Shown here: positions 44,051 through 53,100 of the stretch, in pieces | How the letters are laid out: every line of letters begins with the position of its first letter | Position numbering within the stretch: the stretch's first letter is position 1 | NCBI GenBank assembly: GCA_052387905.1 | Contig: JBQTIR010000036.1 | Coordinates: 75,554-139,553, forward strand | From: JBQTII01 sp052387905 | Lineage (GTDB): Bacteria; Actinomycetota; Actinomycetes; Sporichthyales; Sporichthyaceae | Direction of reading: 5' to 3' | DNA length: 64,000 bases | The notes under the pieces: model-generated | What the model was told of the DNA's origin: nothing | The model's database searches: none | Seen by the model: the letters and a program-made list of their open reading frames with translations, nothing else | Made by a program: the position numbers and the translations under genes

Positions 44051-45487
44051 TTGCTGACCGTCCCCGCCGACGACGTCGTGCGGCGCTCCGAGCGCGTGCG
44101 ATTCCGCCGCGCGCTCGCGCTGCTGGGGATGACGCTGATCCTGCCGGGCTCCGCGCAGCTGATGAGCGGGAACAAGGTCGTGGGGCGCGCGGCACTGCGG
44201 ATCGTGGCGCTGCTGCTTATCGGTGGCCTGACCTCGTTCCTGATCCTGGGCAAGGACGGCTACATCGAGCTCGGGCTGGAGTCGCGGCCACTGCTGCTGC
44301 TGGAGACGGCCATCATCGTGCTGGGCCTGTGCTGGCTGGCGCTGTTCATCGACGCCTGGCGCCTGGGCCGCCCGCCCACGTTGATCCGCCAGCACCGCCT
44401 CGTCTCCTCGGTGATCTCCCTGGTGCTGATGGCGGGGGTGGCGGCGCCCGCGGCCTACAGCGCCAACCTGGTGGAGGCCCACCGCAAGTTCCTCGACGTC
44501 ACGTTCGAGAAGGGTGGGAAGGCCAACCTCTACCAGGGCCGGCTGAACATCCTGCTCCTCGGTGGGGACGGCGGGTCCAACCGCACCGGCGTGCGCACCG
44601 ACTCGATCACGCTGGCCAGCATCGACGTCGCGACGGGCAAGACCGTGATGTTCTCGCTGCCCCGCAACATGCAGTACCTGCAGTTCCCGCCCGGCACCAC
44701 GATGGACGCCGCGTTCCCCAACGGCTTCCCCGATTTCGCCTTCGGGATCTACACCTACGGCAGTGAGCACCCCGAACTGTTCCCGGGCGCCAAGGACCCC
44801 GGCGCCCTCGCGCTGCAGCAGGCCGTCGCCCAGACCCTCGGCATCCCGGTGCACTACTACGCGTTGGTCAACCTGGCCGGCTTCCGCGCGGTGGTCGACG
44901 CGATCGGCGGCGTCACCATCAATGTCGCCGAGCGCCTGCCGATCGGCGGTGGCAAGAATCTGGCCGGGGTCCGGCAGCCCATTCTCGGCTACATCGAGCC
45001 GGGCCTGCAGAAGCTCGACGGGTATCACGCGCTCTGGTATTCGCGCTCGCGCTCGTCCAGCACCGACTACGACCGCATCGAACGTCAACGCTGCATGTTC
45101 GGCGCGATCCTGCGCGAGGCGGACCCCCTCACGCTCGTGAAGAACTACAAGAGCCTGACCAAGGCAGCCAGCCAGGTGTTCACCACCGACCTGACCCGCG
45201 GCGAGCTCGACCGCCTCGTCGAGGTCGCCGGCAAGACCAAGGGCACCAAGATCACCGGGGTGCCGTTCGTGCCGCCGCTGATCAACCCGGCCGCCCCGGA
45301 CCTGGCCTTCATCCGCGAGCGGGTCCAGGCCGCGATCGCGAAGTCCGCAGCCGCCGCCACCGCGCCGCAGTCGCCTGCGGAGGGTAAGGCGAAGAAGAAG
45401 AACAAGAAGAAGAAGGCGAAGCCGACGGCGGCCCCGCTCGCCCCGGGTGAGTCGACCGCCATCGATGACTCGTGCCGCTACGAGTGA
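44051..45487 (+). CDS. LytR-CpsA-Psr (LCP) family ligase, copy 2
   Basis: 478-aa tandem paralog of the preceding gene with the same four-helix N terminus and LCP domain (NILLLGGDGGSNRTGVRTD, LPRNMQYLQFPPGT, SRSRSSSTDYDRIERQR) but a shorter Lys-rich tail. The two differ mostly in the membrane helices and the tail, so it is a recent duplication that has begun to diverge. TTG start at 44051, after GAAAGGAC. It reads into the downstream glycosyltransferase, whose start lies within or just after its 3' end. Confidence 0.9.
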   Translation: MLTVPADDVVRRSERVRFRRALALLGMTLILPGSAQLMSGNKVVGRAALRIVALLLIGGLTSFLILGKDGYIELGLESRPLLLLETAIIVLGLCWLALFIDAWRLGRPPTLIRQHRLVSSVISLVLMAGVAAPAAYSANLVEAHRKFLDVTFEKGGKANLYQGRLNILLLGGDGGSNRTGVRTDSITLASIDVATGKTVMFSLPRNMQYLQFPPGTTMDAAFPNGFPDFAFGIYTYGSEHPELFPGAKDPGALALQQAVAQTLGIPVHYYALVNLAGFRAVVDAIGGVTINVAERLPIGGGKNLAGVRQPILGYIEPGLQKLDGYHALWYSRSRSSSTDYDRIERQRCMFGAILREADPLTLVKNYKSLTKAASQVFTTDLTRGELDRLVEVAGKTKGTKITGVPFVPPLINPAAPDLAFIRERVQAAIAKSAAAATAPQSPAEGKAKKKNKKKKAKPTAAPLAPGESTAIDDSCRYE

Positions 45488-45497
45488 GCCGGGACCG

Positions 45498-46535
45498 GTG
45501 AGCGGGCCGCTGCCGCGGGTGGCCGTGGTGATGCCGGTCCTCAACGAGAAGCGCCATCTGCGGGCGGCGGTGGCGGCCATTCTTGATCAGGACTACGCCG
45601 GCGAGACCGAGATCGTGCTCGCGATCGGCCCGTCCGCCGACGGCACCGAGGCCATCGCCGCCGAACTCGCTGCCGAGCACGAGCGGATCCGGACGGTGCC
45701 GAACCCGACCGGCTACACCCCGTGCGGGCTCAACGCCGCGATCGCGGCGAGTACTGGCGAGGTCGTGGTCCGCGTCGACGGGCACGCGATCCTGCCCCAG
45801 CACTACATCAGCACGGCCGTGGAGGTCCTGCGCACCAGCGGCGCGGACAACGTCGGCGGCGTGATGGCCGCCGAGGGCGTGACGCCGTTCGAGCAGGCCG
45901 TCGCCAAGGCGATGCGCAGCCGCCTGGGCATGGGCGGGTCCCGCTTCCACCTCGGCGGCGAGGAGGGCCCCGCCGAGACGGTGTACCTGGGCACGTTCCG
46001 CCGGGAGATCCTGGACAAGGTCGGCGGGTTCGACGAGCAGATGCACCGCGCGCAGGACTGGGATCTGAACTACCGCATCCGCCAGGTCGGCGGCGTGGTG
46101 TGGTTCACCCCGCGGATGCAGGTCACCTACCGTCCGCGTCCGTCGCTGACCGCGGTCGCCTCGCAGTTCTACAAGACCGGCCAGTGGCGCCGGGCGGTCA
46201 CGCGCCACCACAAGGGCACCGCCGGAATTCGCTACCTCGCGCCCCCGGCCGCCGTGGTCGGCGTCCTCGCGGGCACGGCGCTCGCGCTGACCGGGCGGCG
46301 GGTCGGACTGCTCGCCCCGCTGGGATACGGCGCTGCCGTGCTCGCGGGTTCGCTCGTCAACGCCAAGGACCTCCCGCTGCGGGGCGCCGTGACGCTGCCC
46401 GCGGTCTACGCGACCATGCACATGTCCTGGGGCCTGGGCTTCCTGATCAGCCCGGAGGACCTGCTCTCCTCCGGCAAGCCCCGCTCCCTGCGCGGCACCA
46501 TCCGCCGCGCCGCGAGCCGCATCCGCCCGCTCTAG
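45498..46535 (+). CDS. ExoA-like family 2 glycosyltransferase
   Basis: 345-aa membrane-associated GT2. VVMPVLNEKRHL, AIGPSADGT, VVVRVDGHAIL (DxD-like) and AQDWDLNYRIRQVGG are the catalytic landmarks; two C-terminal hydrophobic segments (AAVVGVLAGTALALTG and AVTLPAVYATMHMSWGLGFLI) anchor it. Resembles succinoglycan-type transferases that extend polyprenyl-linked glycans. Start is uncertain: GTG 45498 after the LCP stop, ATG 45465 or GTG 45447 inside the LCP end are possible. Ends at a CTAG shared with the convergent cytidylyltransferase. Confidence 0.9.
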   Translation: MSGPLPRVAVVMPVLNEKRHLRAAVAAILDQDYAGETEIVLAIGPSADGTEAIAAELAAEHERIRTVPNPTGYTPCGLNAAIAASTGEVVVRVDGHAILPQHYISTAVEVLRTSGADNVGGVMAAEGVTPFEQAVAKAMRSRLGMGGSRFHLGGEEGPAETVYLGTFRREILDKVGGFDEQMHRAQDWDLNYRIRQVGGVVWFTPRMQVTYRPRPSLTAVASQFYKTGQWRRAVTRHHKGTAGIRYLAPPAAVVGVLAGTALALTGRRVGLLAPLGYGAAVLAGSLVNAKDLPLRGAVTLPAVYATMHMSWGLGFLISPEDLLSSGKPRSLRGTIRRAASRIRPL

Positions 46536-47230
46536 TTCTCCTGCGCCTTGTTGGCCTCGTCCAGGTCGGCCTCGAAGTCGACCTCGACGGCGTAGAACTC
46601 GGTGATGTCGACGGGAAGCACGCGCAGGCCGCCGGCGGCGATCGCGGTCTCCAGACCCCGCTCGAAGTAGTCGTTGTCCGCGCAGGCGTCCAGGTGCTTG
46701 ATCAGCAGCGCCTTGTCGGCGGCGCCGATGTAGTTGATGCCGACGGCCTCCCCGAGGCCGCCGATGACGGTCTTGGACAGCTCGACGATGAACCCGGCGG
46801 AGTCGACGGTGTACTTGATCTCCTCGTCGTCGACCTCGGCGGTGTTCACCGCGACGAAGGACTGCTCGGCGGCCATCACCGGCGCGAGCACGCCGAGGAT
46901 CCGCGGGTCGAAGACCACGTCGCCGTTGAGCCAGAGCACCCCGCCGGGGCCGGACAGCGCGAGCGCCCGGAGTAGGGACTTACCCGTGTTGGTCTGGTCG
47001 TAGCGCTCGTTGTAGGCGTAGCTGATGTCCGGGAACGCCTCCATGATCGCGTCCATCTTGAAGCCGACGACGGCGGTGATCCGGGGGGAGTCCAGCCCGG
47101 CGCGCAGGTTCGCGATCTGCTGGCCCATGATCGTGCGGCCGTCGGCGAGCGGGGTGAGCGGTTTGGGTAACGGTCGCCCGAGCCTGCTTCCGTACCCCGC
47201 GGCGAGGATCACCACCTGCACATCGGACAT
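46532..47230 (-). CDS. Nucleotidyltransferase, probable CTP:inositol/alcohol phosphate cytidylyltransferase
   Basis: 232-aa NTP transferase. VVILAAGYGSRLGRPLPKPLTPL is the NTP-binding signature; GDVVFDP provides the metal Asp. The sequence layout is like IPCT/LicC enzymes that make CDP-inositol or CDP-choline rather than sugar-1-phosphate nucleotidyltransferases. Divergent (50 bases) from a CDP-alcohol phosphotransferase, so it could supply the activated alcohol to it. The alcohol is not determined. Confidence 0.8.
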   Translation of the reverse strand: MSDVQVVILAAGYGSRLGRPLPKPLTPLADGRTIMGQQIANLRAGLDSPRITAVVGFKMDAIMEAFPDISYAYNERYDQTNTGKSLLRALALSGPGGVLWLNGDVVFDPRILGVLAPVMAAEQSFVAVNTAEVDDEEIKYTVDSAGFIVELSKTVIGGLGEAVGINYIGAADKALLIKHLDACADNDYFERGLETAIAAGGLRVLPVDITEFYAVEVDFEADLDEANKAQEN

Positions 47231-47280
47231 GGGCGATGATCGTACGGCTCACAACGAGACCAACGGGGGAGGTGCAGCGC

Positions 47281-48099
47281 ATGGCAGGACCCACGCGACC
47301 GTCGATCGCCGAGCTGCGCGCGGTCGCCCAGCCCCCGGCGGTGCTCTCCCGGGTCAACGCCGAGCACTGGGCCGGCGTCGTCTACGGGCGCAAGGTCTCG
47401 ATCTACCTCACCCGGATGCTGCTGAACACCCGGGTGACGCCCGATGCGCTGACCTGGGCGATGGGCGTGGCCGGCGTGCTGGCCGCCCTCGCCCTGTCGT
47501 TCCCGTACTGGTGGACGGCCGTGCTTGCCGCGCTGCTGATCCAGGCGCAGCTGATCATCGACTGCTGCGACGGTGAGCTCGCGCGCTGGCGCAACCAGTC
47601 CGGTGCCTCCGGCATCTACATCGACCGGATCGGGCACTACGTGACCGAGGCCAGCCTGGTCGCGGCGCTCGGTGTCCGGGCCGCCGGCGGGTGGGACTCC
47701 CTGGATGGCTGGGTCACCATCGGCTTCGCCACCGCCACCGTGACGTTGATCATCAAGGCCGAGACCGACCTCGTGCACACCGCCCGTGCGCTGGCGAAGT
47801 ACCCGCCGACGGAGAACGGCGAGCAGACCATCCGCTCCGCCGGCCTGCGGGGCGCGCGCTCGATCTTCAAGTACCTGCCTATCCACCGGGCGCTGCTCGC
47901 CCTGGAGTTCTCGTTCCTGTGCATGCTCGTCGCGATCGGGGACGCGGTCGCCGACTCCGACGACGGCACCAAGGCGCTGTGCGCGGCGATGCTGCCGATC
48001 GCGATGTTCGTCGCCGGCGGGCACCTGCTCGCGATCATGCTCTCCAGCCGGCTGCGGGCGCCGGCGGCCGCTTCCGGCGCCGCGGTGGACGCGCCATGA
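47281..48099 (+). CDS. CDP-alcohol phosphotransferase, variant active site
   Basis: 272-aa membrane enzyme with about six helices. The CDP-OH-P motif normally reads DxxDGxxAR...GxxxDxxxD; here it is DCCDGELAR (Asp94 to Arg102), then GIYIDRIGH: Asp115 is kept but the last Asp is His119. The final Asp is proposed to act as general base, so chemistry may differ; similar DRIGH variants are likely a family trait. ATG 47281 has GGGGGAGG upstream. The stop overlaps the next start by ATGA. Probably moves a phospho-alcohol onto a lipid or glycan acceptor. Confidence 0.85.
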   Translation: MAGPTRPSIAELRAVAQPPAVLSRVNAEHWAGVVYGRKVSIYLTRMLLNTRVTPDALTWAMGVAGVLAALALSFPYWWTAVLAALLIQAQLIIDCCDGELARWRNQSGASGIYIDRIGHYVTEASLVAALGVRAAGGWDSLDGWVTIGFATATVTLIIKAETDLVHTARALAKYPPTENGEQTIRSAGLRGARSIFKYLPIHRALLALEFSFLCMLVAIGDAVADSDDGTKALCAAMLPIAMFVAGGHLLAIMLSSRLRAPAAASGAAVDAP

Positions 48100-49253
48100 C
48101 CAGGCCCAAGCGGGTCGCCGCCGACGAGCGCCGCGAGCGGCGGATGCGGATCGCGCTGCTCGCCCCGGCCAACAACGTCCACACCCACAAGTGGCTGGAC
48201 TTCTACGACCGCCGCGGCATCGACGTCTTCGCGATCAGCCTCGAATCGCACCGCGAGAGCGGCGGCTTCACCCGCCCTCGGGTCCGCACCGCGTACCTGC
48301 CGCTCTCGCTCGGTCCAGTCAAGGTCGATCACAAGGCCGCCTACCTGGCGACCATCCCACGGCTGCGCCGGCTACTCGACCAGGCCGACCCGGACCTCGT
48401 GCACGCCCACTATGTCTCCAGCTACGGCCTGCTTGGCGCACTGGCCAACCGGCACCCTTACGTGGTTTCGGTCTGGGGCTCGGACATCTATGACTTCCCC
48501 GCCGGCGGGCCGGCCCAGCGCCGCATGGTCACCTTCGCCCTGGGCCGGGCCGACGCCGTCTGCTCCACCAGCCAGGCCATGGCGGACGAGACCAACAAAT
48601 ACACCGACGCACCGATCGCGATCACCCCGTTCGGCGTCGACCCGCACCAGTTCGCGCCCGCTTCCCGGCTGCCCGACGGCCGGGTCGTCTTCGGCATCGT
48701 CAAGACGATGAAGGCCAAGTACGGGATCGACGTGCTGCTGCGCGCCTACCACCGCTTCACCGAGCTCGTCGGCCCGCAGGCGGCCGCCCGCACGGAGCTG
48801 GTGATCGTCGGTGGTGGTCCGCAGTTGCAGGAGTATGAGGCGCTGGCCGCCGAGCTCGGCCTGACCGAGCGCGTCCGCTTCACCGGCGCGATCCCGCACG
48901 CCGACGTGCCAGCCGTCATCAACTCCTTCGACGTCTTCATCGTGCCCTCGGTGCTGGACAGCGAGAGCTTCGGCGTGGCCGCCGTCGAGGCGCAGGCCTG
49001 CGGGGTCCCGGTGCTGGTCAGTGCGGTGGGCGGGCTGCCCGAGGTGATCCGCGACGGCGTGACCGGGTTCGTCGTTCCGCCGCGCGACCCCGAGGCCCTG
49101 GCGCTGCGAATGCGTGAACTCCACGACGACGGCGCGCTGCGGGCGCGCCTGGGCGCCGCCGGTCGTGAGCACGCCCGGGCGGCCTACACCTGGGAGGACA
49201 ACGCCACCCGGATGCTCGACGTCTATTCAAAGTTGGGGCTGACCGGCCGGTAG
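48096..49253 (+). CDS. Family 4 glycosyltransferase
   Basis: 385-aa GT-B enzyme. N-terminal domain: IALLAPANNVHTHKWLDFYD; C-terminal nucleotide-sugar domain: VIVGGGPQLQEYEALAAELGLTERVRFTGAIPHADVP and the EX7E motif in SESFGVAAVEAQACGVPVL. It starts at an ATGA overlap with the CDP-alcohol phosphotransferase and is in the same operon, consistent with adding a sugar to a phospho-alcohol-containing polymer. Donor unknown. Confidence 0.92.
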   Translation: MTRPKRVAADERRERRMRIALLAPANNVHTHKWLDFYDRRGIDVFAISLESHRESGGFTRPRVRTAYLPLSLGPVKVDHKAAYLATIPRLRRLLDQADPDLVHAHYVSSYGLLGALANRHPYVVSVWGSDIYDFPAGGPAQRRMVTFALGRADAVCSTSQAMADETNKYTDAPIAITPFGVDPHQFAPASRLPDGRVVFGIVKTMKAKYGIDVLLRAYHRFTELVGPQAAARTELVIVGGGPQLQEYEALAAELGLTERVRFTGAIPHADVPAVINSFDVFIVPSVLDSESFGVAAVEAQACGVPVLVSAVGGLPEVIRDGVTGFVVPPRDPEALALRMRELHDDGALRARLGAAGREHARAAYTWEDNATRMLDVYSKLGLTGR

Positions 49254-49304
49254 CGTGGCCTCTGGGGAGTGGCACGACCTGGCGCACGCGAGCGGAGGCA
49301 GACG

Positions 49305-50105
49305 GTGGGGCGGTTGCGCGCGATCGTCTCGCGCCGACGCATCCTGGCGCTGCTGATCTCCCGCGACATGAAGGTCAAGTACTCCGACTCGGCGCTGGGC
49401 TACCTGTGGACGGTCTTGGATCCGCTGCTGATGGGCGGGGTCTACTGGTTCGTCTTCACGGTGATTTTCGACCGGGGCAAGGACATCGCCGGCGAGCCCT
49501 ACATCATCTATCTGCTCGCAGCGCTGCTGCCCTGGCAGTGGTCGAGCTCGGTGATCAGCGGGTCCACCCGGGCGATCAGCGGCGAGGCTCGGCTGATCCG
49601 CTCCGTCGACGTACCCCGCGAGATGTGGGTGCTGCGCACCGTCGGCAGCAAATTCGTGGAGTTCGTGTTCAGCATCCCGGTGCTGGTCCTGTTCGTGGTC
49701 CTGCTCTCGCAGCAGGTGCACCTGGAACTGCTCTGGGTGCCGGTCGCCATCGCCCTGCAAGGGGTGACGCTGATGGGCGTCGCCCTGATCCTGGCGCCGG
49801 CCGCGGTGATGCTCCCCGACGTCGAACGCCTCGTGCGGGTGATCAATCCGGTGCTGTTCTACTTCTGCCCGATCATCTACGGCGCGTTCGCGGTCCTGGA
49901 CTCGACGCTGCCGGGGTTCGTCAAGGAGATCTACTCCTGGAACCCGTTCACCACGATCATCGGCTACTACCGCGCGGGGCTGTTCCCCGGCGAGGTGCCC
50001 GACCTCGAGGTGGCCCTGCGCGGCTTCACCTCCGCTTTCGTCCTGCTCGCGATCGGTGTCTGGGTCTTCCGCAAGCTCGAGCCCGCCGTGCTGAAGGAAA
50101 TCTGA
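49305..50105 (+). CDS. ABC-2 type polysaccharide export permease (Wzm/TagG-like)
   Basis: 266-aa permease with six membrane helices, starting with LLISRDMKVKYSDSALGYLWTVLDPLLMGGVYWFVF, the typical opening of TagG/Wzm exporters. NPFTTIIGYYRAGLFP is the conserved C-terminal motif. GTG 49305 follows GGAGGCAGAC. Overlaps the ATP-binding gene as TGATG. Together they would move the finished polyprenyl-linked polymer to the outer face of the membrane. Confidence 0.93.
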   Translation: MGRLRAIVSRRRILALLISRDMKVKYSDSALGYLWTVLDPLLMGGVYWFVFTVIFDRGKDIAGEPYIIYLLAALLPWQWSSSVISGSTRAISGEARLIRSVDVPREMWVLRTVGSKFVEFVFSIPVLVLFVVLLSQQVHLELLWVPVAIALQGVTLMGVALILAPAAVMLPDVERLVRVINPVLFYFCPIIYGAFAVLDSTLPGFVKEIYSWNPFTTIIGYYRAGLFPGEVPDLEVALRGFTSAFVLLAIGVWVFRKLEPAVLKEI

Positions 50106-51106
50106 TGGCCGGCCGCAAGCGCAAGAAGCCGGCGCCGCTGATCCAAGCGAACGGTCTGGGGATCCGCTTCTCCGCGAACCGCCGCCGGCGCCGCAGGCCG
50201 GCGCAGTACCTGTCCCCGGCCGGGCAACGCGAGTTCCGGGCGGCGCGCGCGCGAGATGACTTCTGGGCGCTGCGCGACGTCTCGTTCTCGATCGAGCGGG
50301 CCGAGGCCGTCGGGCTGATCGGCGGAAACGGCCAGGGCAAGTCGACGCTGTTGCGCCTGATGGCCGGGGTTCTGGTCCCCGACGAAGGCCGCATCCGGGT
50401 CCGCGGTCAGGTCGCGCCGATGATCGAGGTGACCGGCGGTTTCGTCGGTGACCTGACCGTGCGGGACAACATCTGGCTCGCCGCCGGCCTCAAGGGCCTG
50501 TCCAAGCGCCAGATCGCCGCGCGCTTCGACGAGATCGTCGAGTGGGCCGAGATCGGCCACCGTCTCGACACCCCGTTCCGGCACCTGTCCAGTGGCATGA
50601 AGGCCAAGGTCGGGTTCTCCGTCGTCACCACCGTGGACCGACCGATCGTGCTGGTCGACGAGGTGCTCTCGGTCGGGGACCGGGCCTTCCGGCAGAAATG
50701 CTTCACCCGCATGGAGGAGATGCTGGGCAACGGGAAAACCGTCGTCCTGGTCTCGCACAGCCAGAAGCAGATCGAGCGCTTCTGCCGTCGGGGTATCTAC
50801 CTGCGGGCCGGCCATTTGATCGTCGACGGCCCGGTCGCCGAGGCGATGGCCCGCTACAACGCCGATGTCGACGCCCAACTCGACGACGAGACATTGCACC
50901 GCCGCCGGCGTGCCCAGGCCCGCGCCGCCCGCGAACTCGCGCGCCGGGAGCGCCGGATCGCACGCCGCGCCCTGGGAGATCCGGCCGTCGATGACCTCGA
51001 CGAGGTGGCCGACCTGCCGTTCGACCCGCTGACCGACCCGCGGTGGGACGACCGGCTCGAGGACTGGCGGGACGAGCGGCCGGACGACCGGCGGGACGGT
51101 AGATGA
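50105..51106 (+). CDS. ABC exporter ATP-binding protein (Wzt/TagH-like)
   Basis: 333-aa ATPase. Walker A is GGNGQGKST, the signature is HLSSGMKAKVGFS (unusual LSSGM as in Wzt/TagH), Walker B is PIVLVDEVLSVGD and the H-loop is VLVSHSQ. The N terminus is very basic (GRKRKKPAP, NRRRRRRPAQY) and the C-terminal 80 residues form a charged Arg/Asp-rich extension ending RPDDRRDGR, without the carbohydrate-binding domain seen in some Wzt proteins. TGATG coupling with the permease; ATGA coupling with the following gene. Confidence 0.94.
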   Translation: MAGRKRKKPAPLIQANGLGIRFSANRRRRRRPAQYLSPAGQREFRAARARDDFWALRDVSFSIERAEAVGLIGGNGQGKSTLLRLMAGVLVPDEGRIRVRGQVAPMIEVTGGFVGDLTVRDNIWLAAGLKGLSKRQIAARFDEIVEWAEIGHRLDTPFRHLSSGMKAKVGFSVVTTVDRPIVLVDEVLSVGDRAFRQKCFTRMEEMLGNGKTVVLVSHSQKQIERFCRRGIYLRAGHLIVDGPVAEAMARYNADVDAQLDDETLHRRRRAQARAARELARRERRIARRALGDPAVDDLDEVADLPFDPLTDPRWDDRLEDWRDERPDDRRDGR

Positions 51107-53100
51107 GTGCGGGCACGTTGGTCGTGCTGGCCGACTCCGTTGAGGTGGACGGCCGGGCGGCGGCACTGCTGCCGGCTGGTGACGGCCGGGTACTGCTGCG
51201 CCGCCTCGTCGGCGACGCGGTCGGTCTCGGGCTCACCCCGGGTGTGCTGCTGACCCGGCGTCAGTGGGTCGATGAGGTCGAGGCGTGTATCGGCGGGCAG
51301 CTCACCACGGTCGGCTATGTCGGCACTGCGGGGGTTCTCGCCTCACTCGCCGCGCAATTGGACCGGCTGTCCGGTCCGGTGGTGCTCGCCCACGCCGAGG
51401 TCATGGTCCACCCCGACCTGCTGGCGGACCTGGTCGCCGACCCGCGCCTGGGCACCGCGGTCCTGGTCGGTGCGGCCACCCCGGGCCGACTGCGAGTGTC
51501 CGAGGGGCAGGTGCTGGGCGCCGGATCGGAGCGCCATGAGCTCAGCGGCGCCGGCCATCTGGGCCTGGGGGTGCTACGCGTCGCCGACGGCGATCGCGCC
51601 GCGATGGCCGCGGCGGCCCGGGATCTGTCCGGTCTGGTGATGGTGCACGGCTGGGACACCGACGCCTTGGACCTGTTGACGATGGCCGCGGTCCGCCGGG
51701 GGATCGTGGTGGGTACCGTCGACGTCGGAGGCTACGTCTGGGGACGACCGCAGAACTGCGAGCAGGCCGAACGCACCGCCCGGCGCATCGCCGCCCAGGA
51801 CGCCCACCGGGTGCGGCTCGAACGCGTCGCCCGCCCGGACGACGGCTTCTATTCCACCTTCGTGGTCCGCCGGATCTCCCGGCTGGTGACCTCCACCCTG
51901 GTTCGCACCCAGGTGGGTAGCCGGGTCGTGACCCCGAACCAGGTCACGTTGATCGCCTTCGTCATCGCGCTGGCTGCCGCCGTGGCCTTCGCCAACGGCG
52001 GACGGGGCGCGCTGATCGCCGGGGCTTTGCTGCTGCAGGTCTCCCTGGTCCTGGACTGCGTTGACGGAGAGATCGCCCGCTACACCCGGCGGTTCTCGCC
52101 GTTCGGGGCGTGGCTGGACCTGACCACCGACCGGATCAAGGAGTACGCGGTCTATGCGGGGCTCGCGATCGGGTCCGCGCGTGCCGGCGACGAGGTCTGG
52201 ACGTTGGCCGCCGCGACGCTCGCGCTGCAGGTCTTCCGCAATTTCGTCGATTTCGGGTTCGTCACCACCGTGGACATCCGCCGCGCAGCGCGCCGGGGCG
52301 AGCAGGTGCCGTTGGACCGGACCATCGACCCGGGCGGCGGCGCTCCGCCCGCCCGCGAGGCCGTGGCCGGGCTGGGTCGCAATGCCGTGGGCCACAGCGC
52401 GATGGCGCTGTCCGAGCGCACCAGCTCGAGTCCGTGGCTCAAGTGGGGCAAGCGGATGGTGTTCCTGCCGATCGGGGAGCGCTGGCTGCTGATCTCGCTG
52501 GCCGCGGCGCTGTCCGGGGCGGCCGCGGTGTTCTGGGTGCTACTCGTCCTCGGCTCGGTGTCCGCGGTCTACGCCACCGCCGGCCGGGTCCTGCGCGCGC
52601 TGGCGCTCGCGCCGGTGCCTGGCCGGCGCAGCGGGCCGGAGCGGTTCGCCACCGGAGAGCTCGAGCAGATCGCGGATTTCGGCCTGCTCGCGAGCCTGCT
52701 CTGGAAGGGCAGGTTGGGGGGCCGCTTCGGCTGGCTGCTCCCGGGGTTGGTGCGGGCGATCGAGTACACGCTGGTGGTCGTCCTGGTCGCCGCAGTGGAC
52801 TCCGCCGCCGTGGCGGCGGCTTTCGCGTATCTGGCAGCGCTCGCCTACCACCACTACGACACCGTCTACCGCTGGCGCCATACGGGAGCGGGCCCGCCGC
52901 GGTGGGTGTTCGCCGCCGCCCTGGGCGTGGAGGGCCGGATCCTGGCCTTGCTGGCGCTCGTCGCGCTGTGCGAGGGCCTGAGTACCCCGTTGACCATCCT
53001 TGCGATCGCGGCCGGGGGCCTGTTCGCCCTGGAGAGCGGCTTCGACTGGTACCGCCGTTTACGTGCCCAACCAGCTCCTGCGCCCACTCACACGGCCTAA
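51103..53100 (+). CDS. CDP-alcohol phosphotransferase with N-terminal nucleotidyltransferase-like domain
   Basis: 665-aa fusion. Residues 1-225 have the fold pattern of an NTP transferase (TLVVLADSVEV, GPVVLAHAEVMVHPDLLADL) but lack the GxGxR...PK signature, so this half is probably inactive. Residues 250-650 are a membrane CDP-OH-P transferase with intact DCVDGEIAR (318-326) and GAWLDLTTD (335-343), and about nine helices. The order matches archaeal IPCT/DIPPS fusions that make di-inositol phosphates. ATGA overlap with the ABC ATPase gene. It may prime or extend a phospho-alcohol polymer using CDP-alcohol from the 46532 enzyme. Confidence 0.85.
   Translation: MSAGTLVVLADSVEVDGRAAALLPAGDGRVLLRRLVGDAVGLGLTPGVLLTRRQWVDEVEACIGGQLTTVGYVGTAGVLASLAAQLDRLSGPVVLAHAEVMVHPDLLADLVADPRLGTAVLVGAATPGRLRVSEGQVLGAGSERHELSGAGHLGLGVLRVADGDRAAMAAAARDLSGLVMVHGWDTDALDLLTMAAVRRGIVVGTVDVGGYVWGRPQNCEQAERTARRIAAQDAHRVRLERVARPDDGFYSTFVVRRISRLVTSTLVRTQVGSRVVTPNQVTLIAFVIALAAAVAFANGGRGALIAGALLLQVSLVLDCVDGEIARYTRRFSPFGAWLDLTTDRIKEYAVYAGLAIGSARAGDEVWTLAAATLALQVFRNFVDFGFVTTVDIRRAARRGEQVPLDRTIDPGGGAPPAREAVAGLGRNAVGHSAMALSERTSSSPWLKWGKRMVFLPIGERWLLISLAAALSGAAAVFWVLLVLGSVSAVYATAGRVLRALALAPVPGRRSGPERFATGELEQIADFGLLASLLWKGRLGGRFGWLLPGLVRAIEYTLVVVLVAAVDSAAVAAAFAYLAALAYHHYDTVYRWRHTGAGPPRWVFAAALGVEGRILALLALVALCEGLSTPLTILAIAAGGLFALESGFDWYRRLRAQPAPAPTHTA

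Noticed and set aside
44000..45580. A 526-codon minus-strand frame opposite the second LCP gene
   Set aside because: Arg/Gly/Asp-rich composition without domains, a mirror of the LCP gene.
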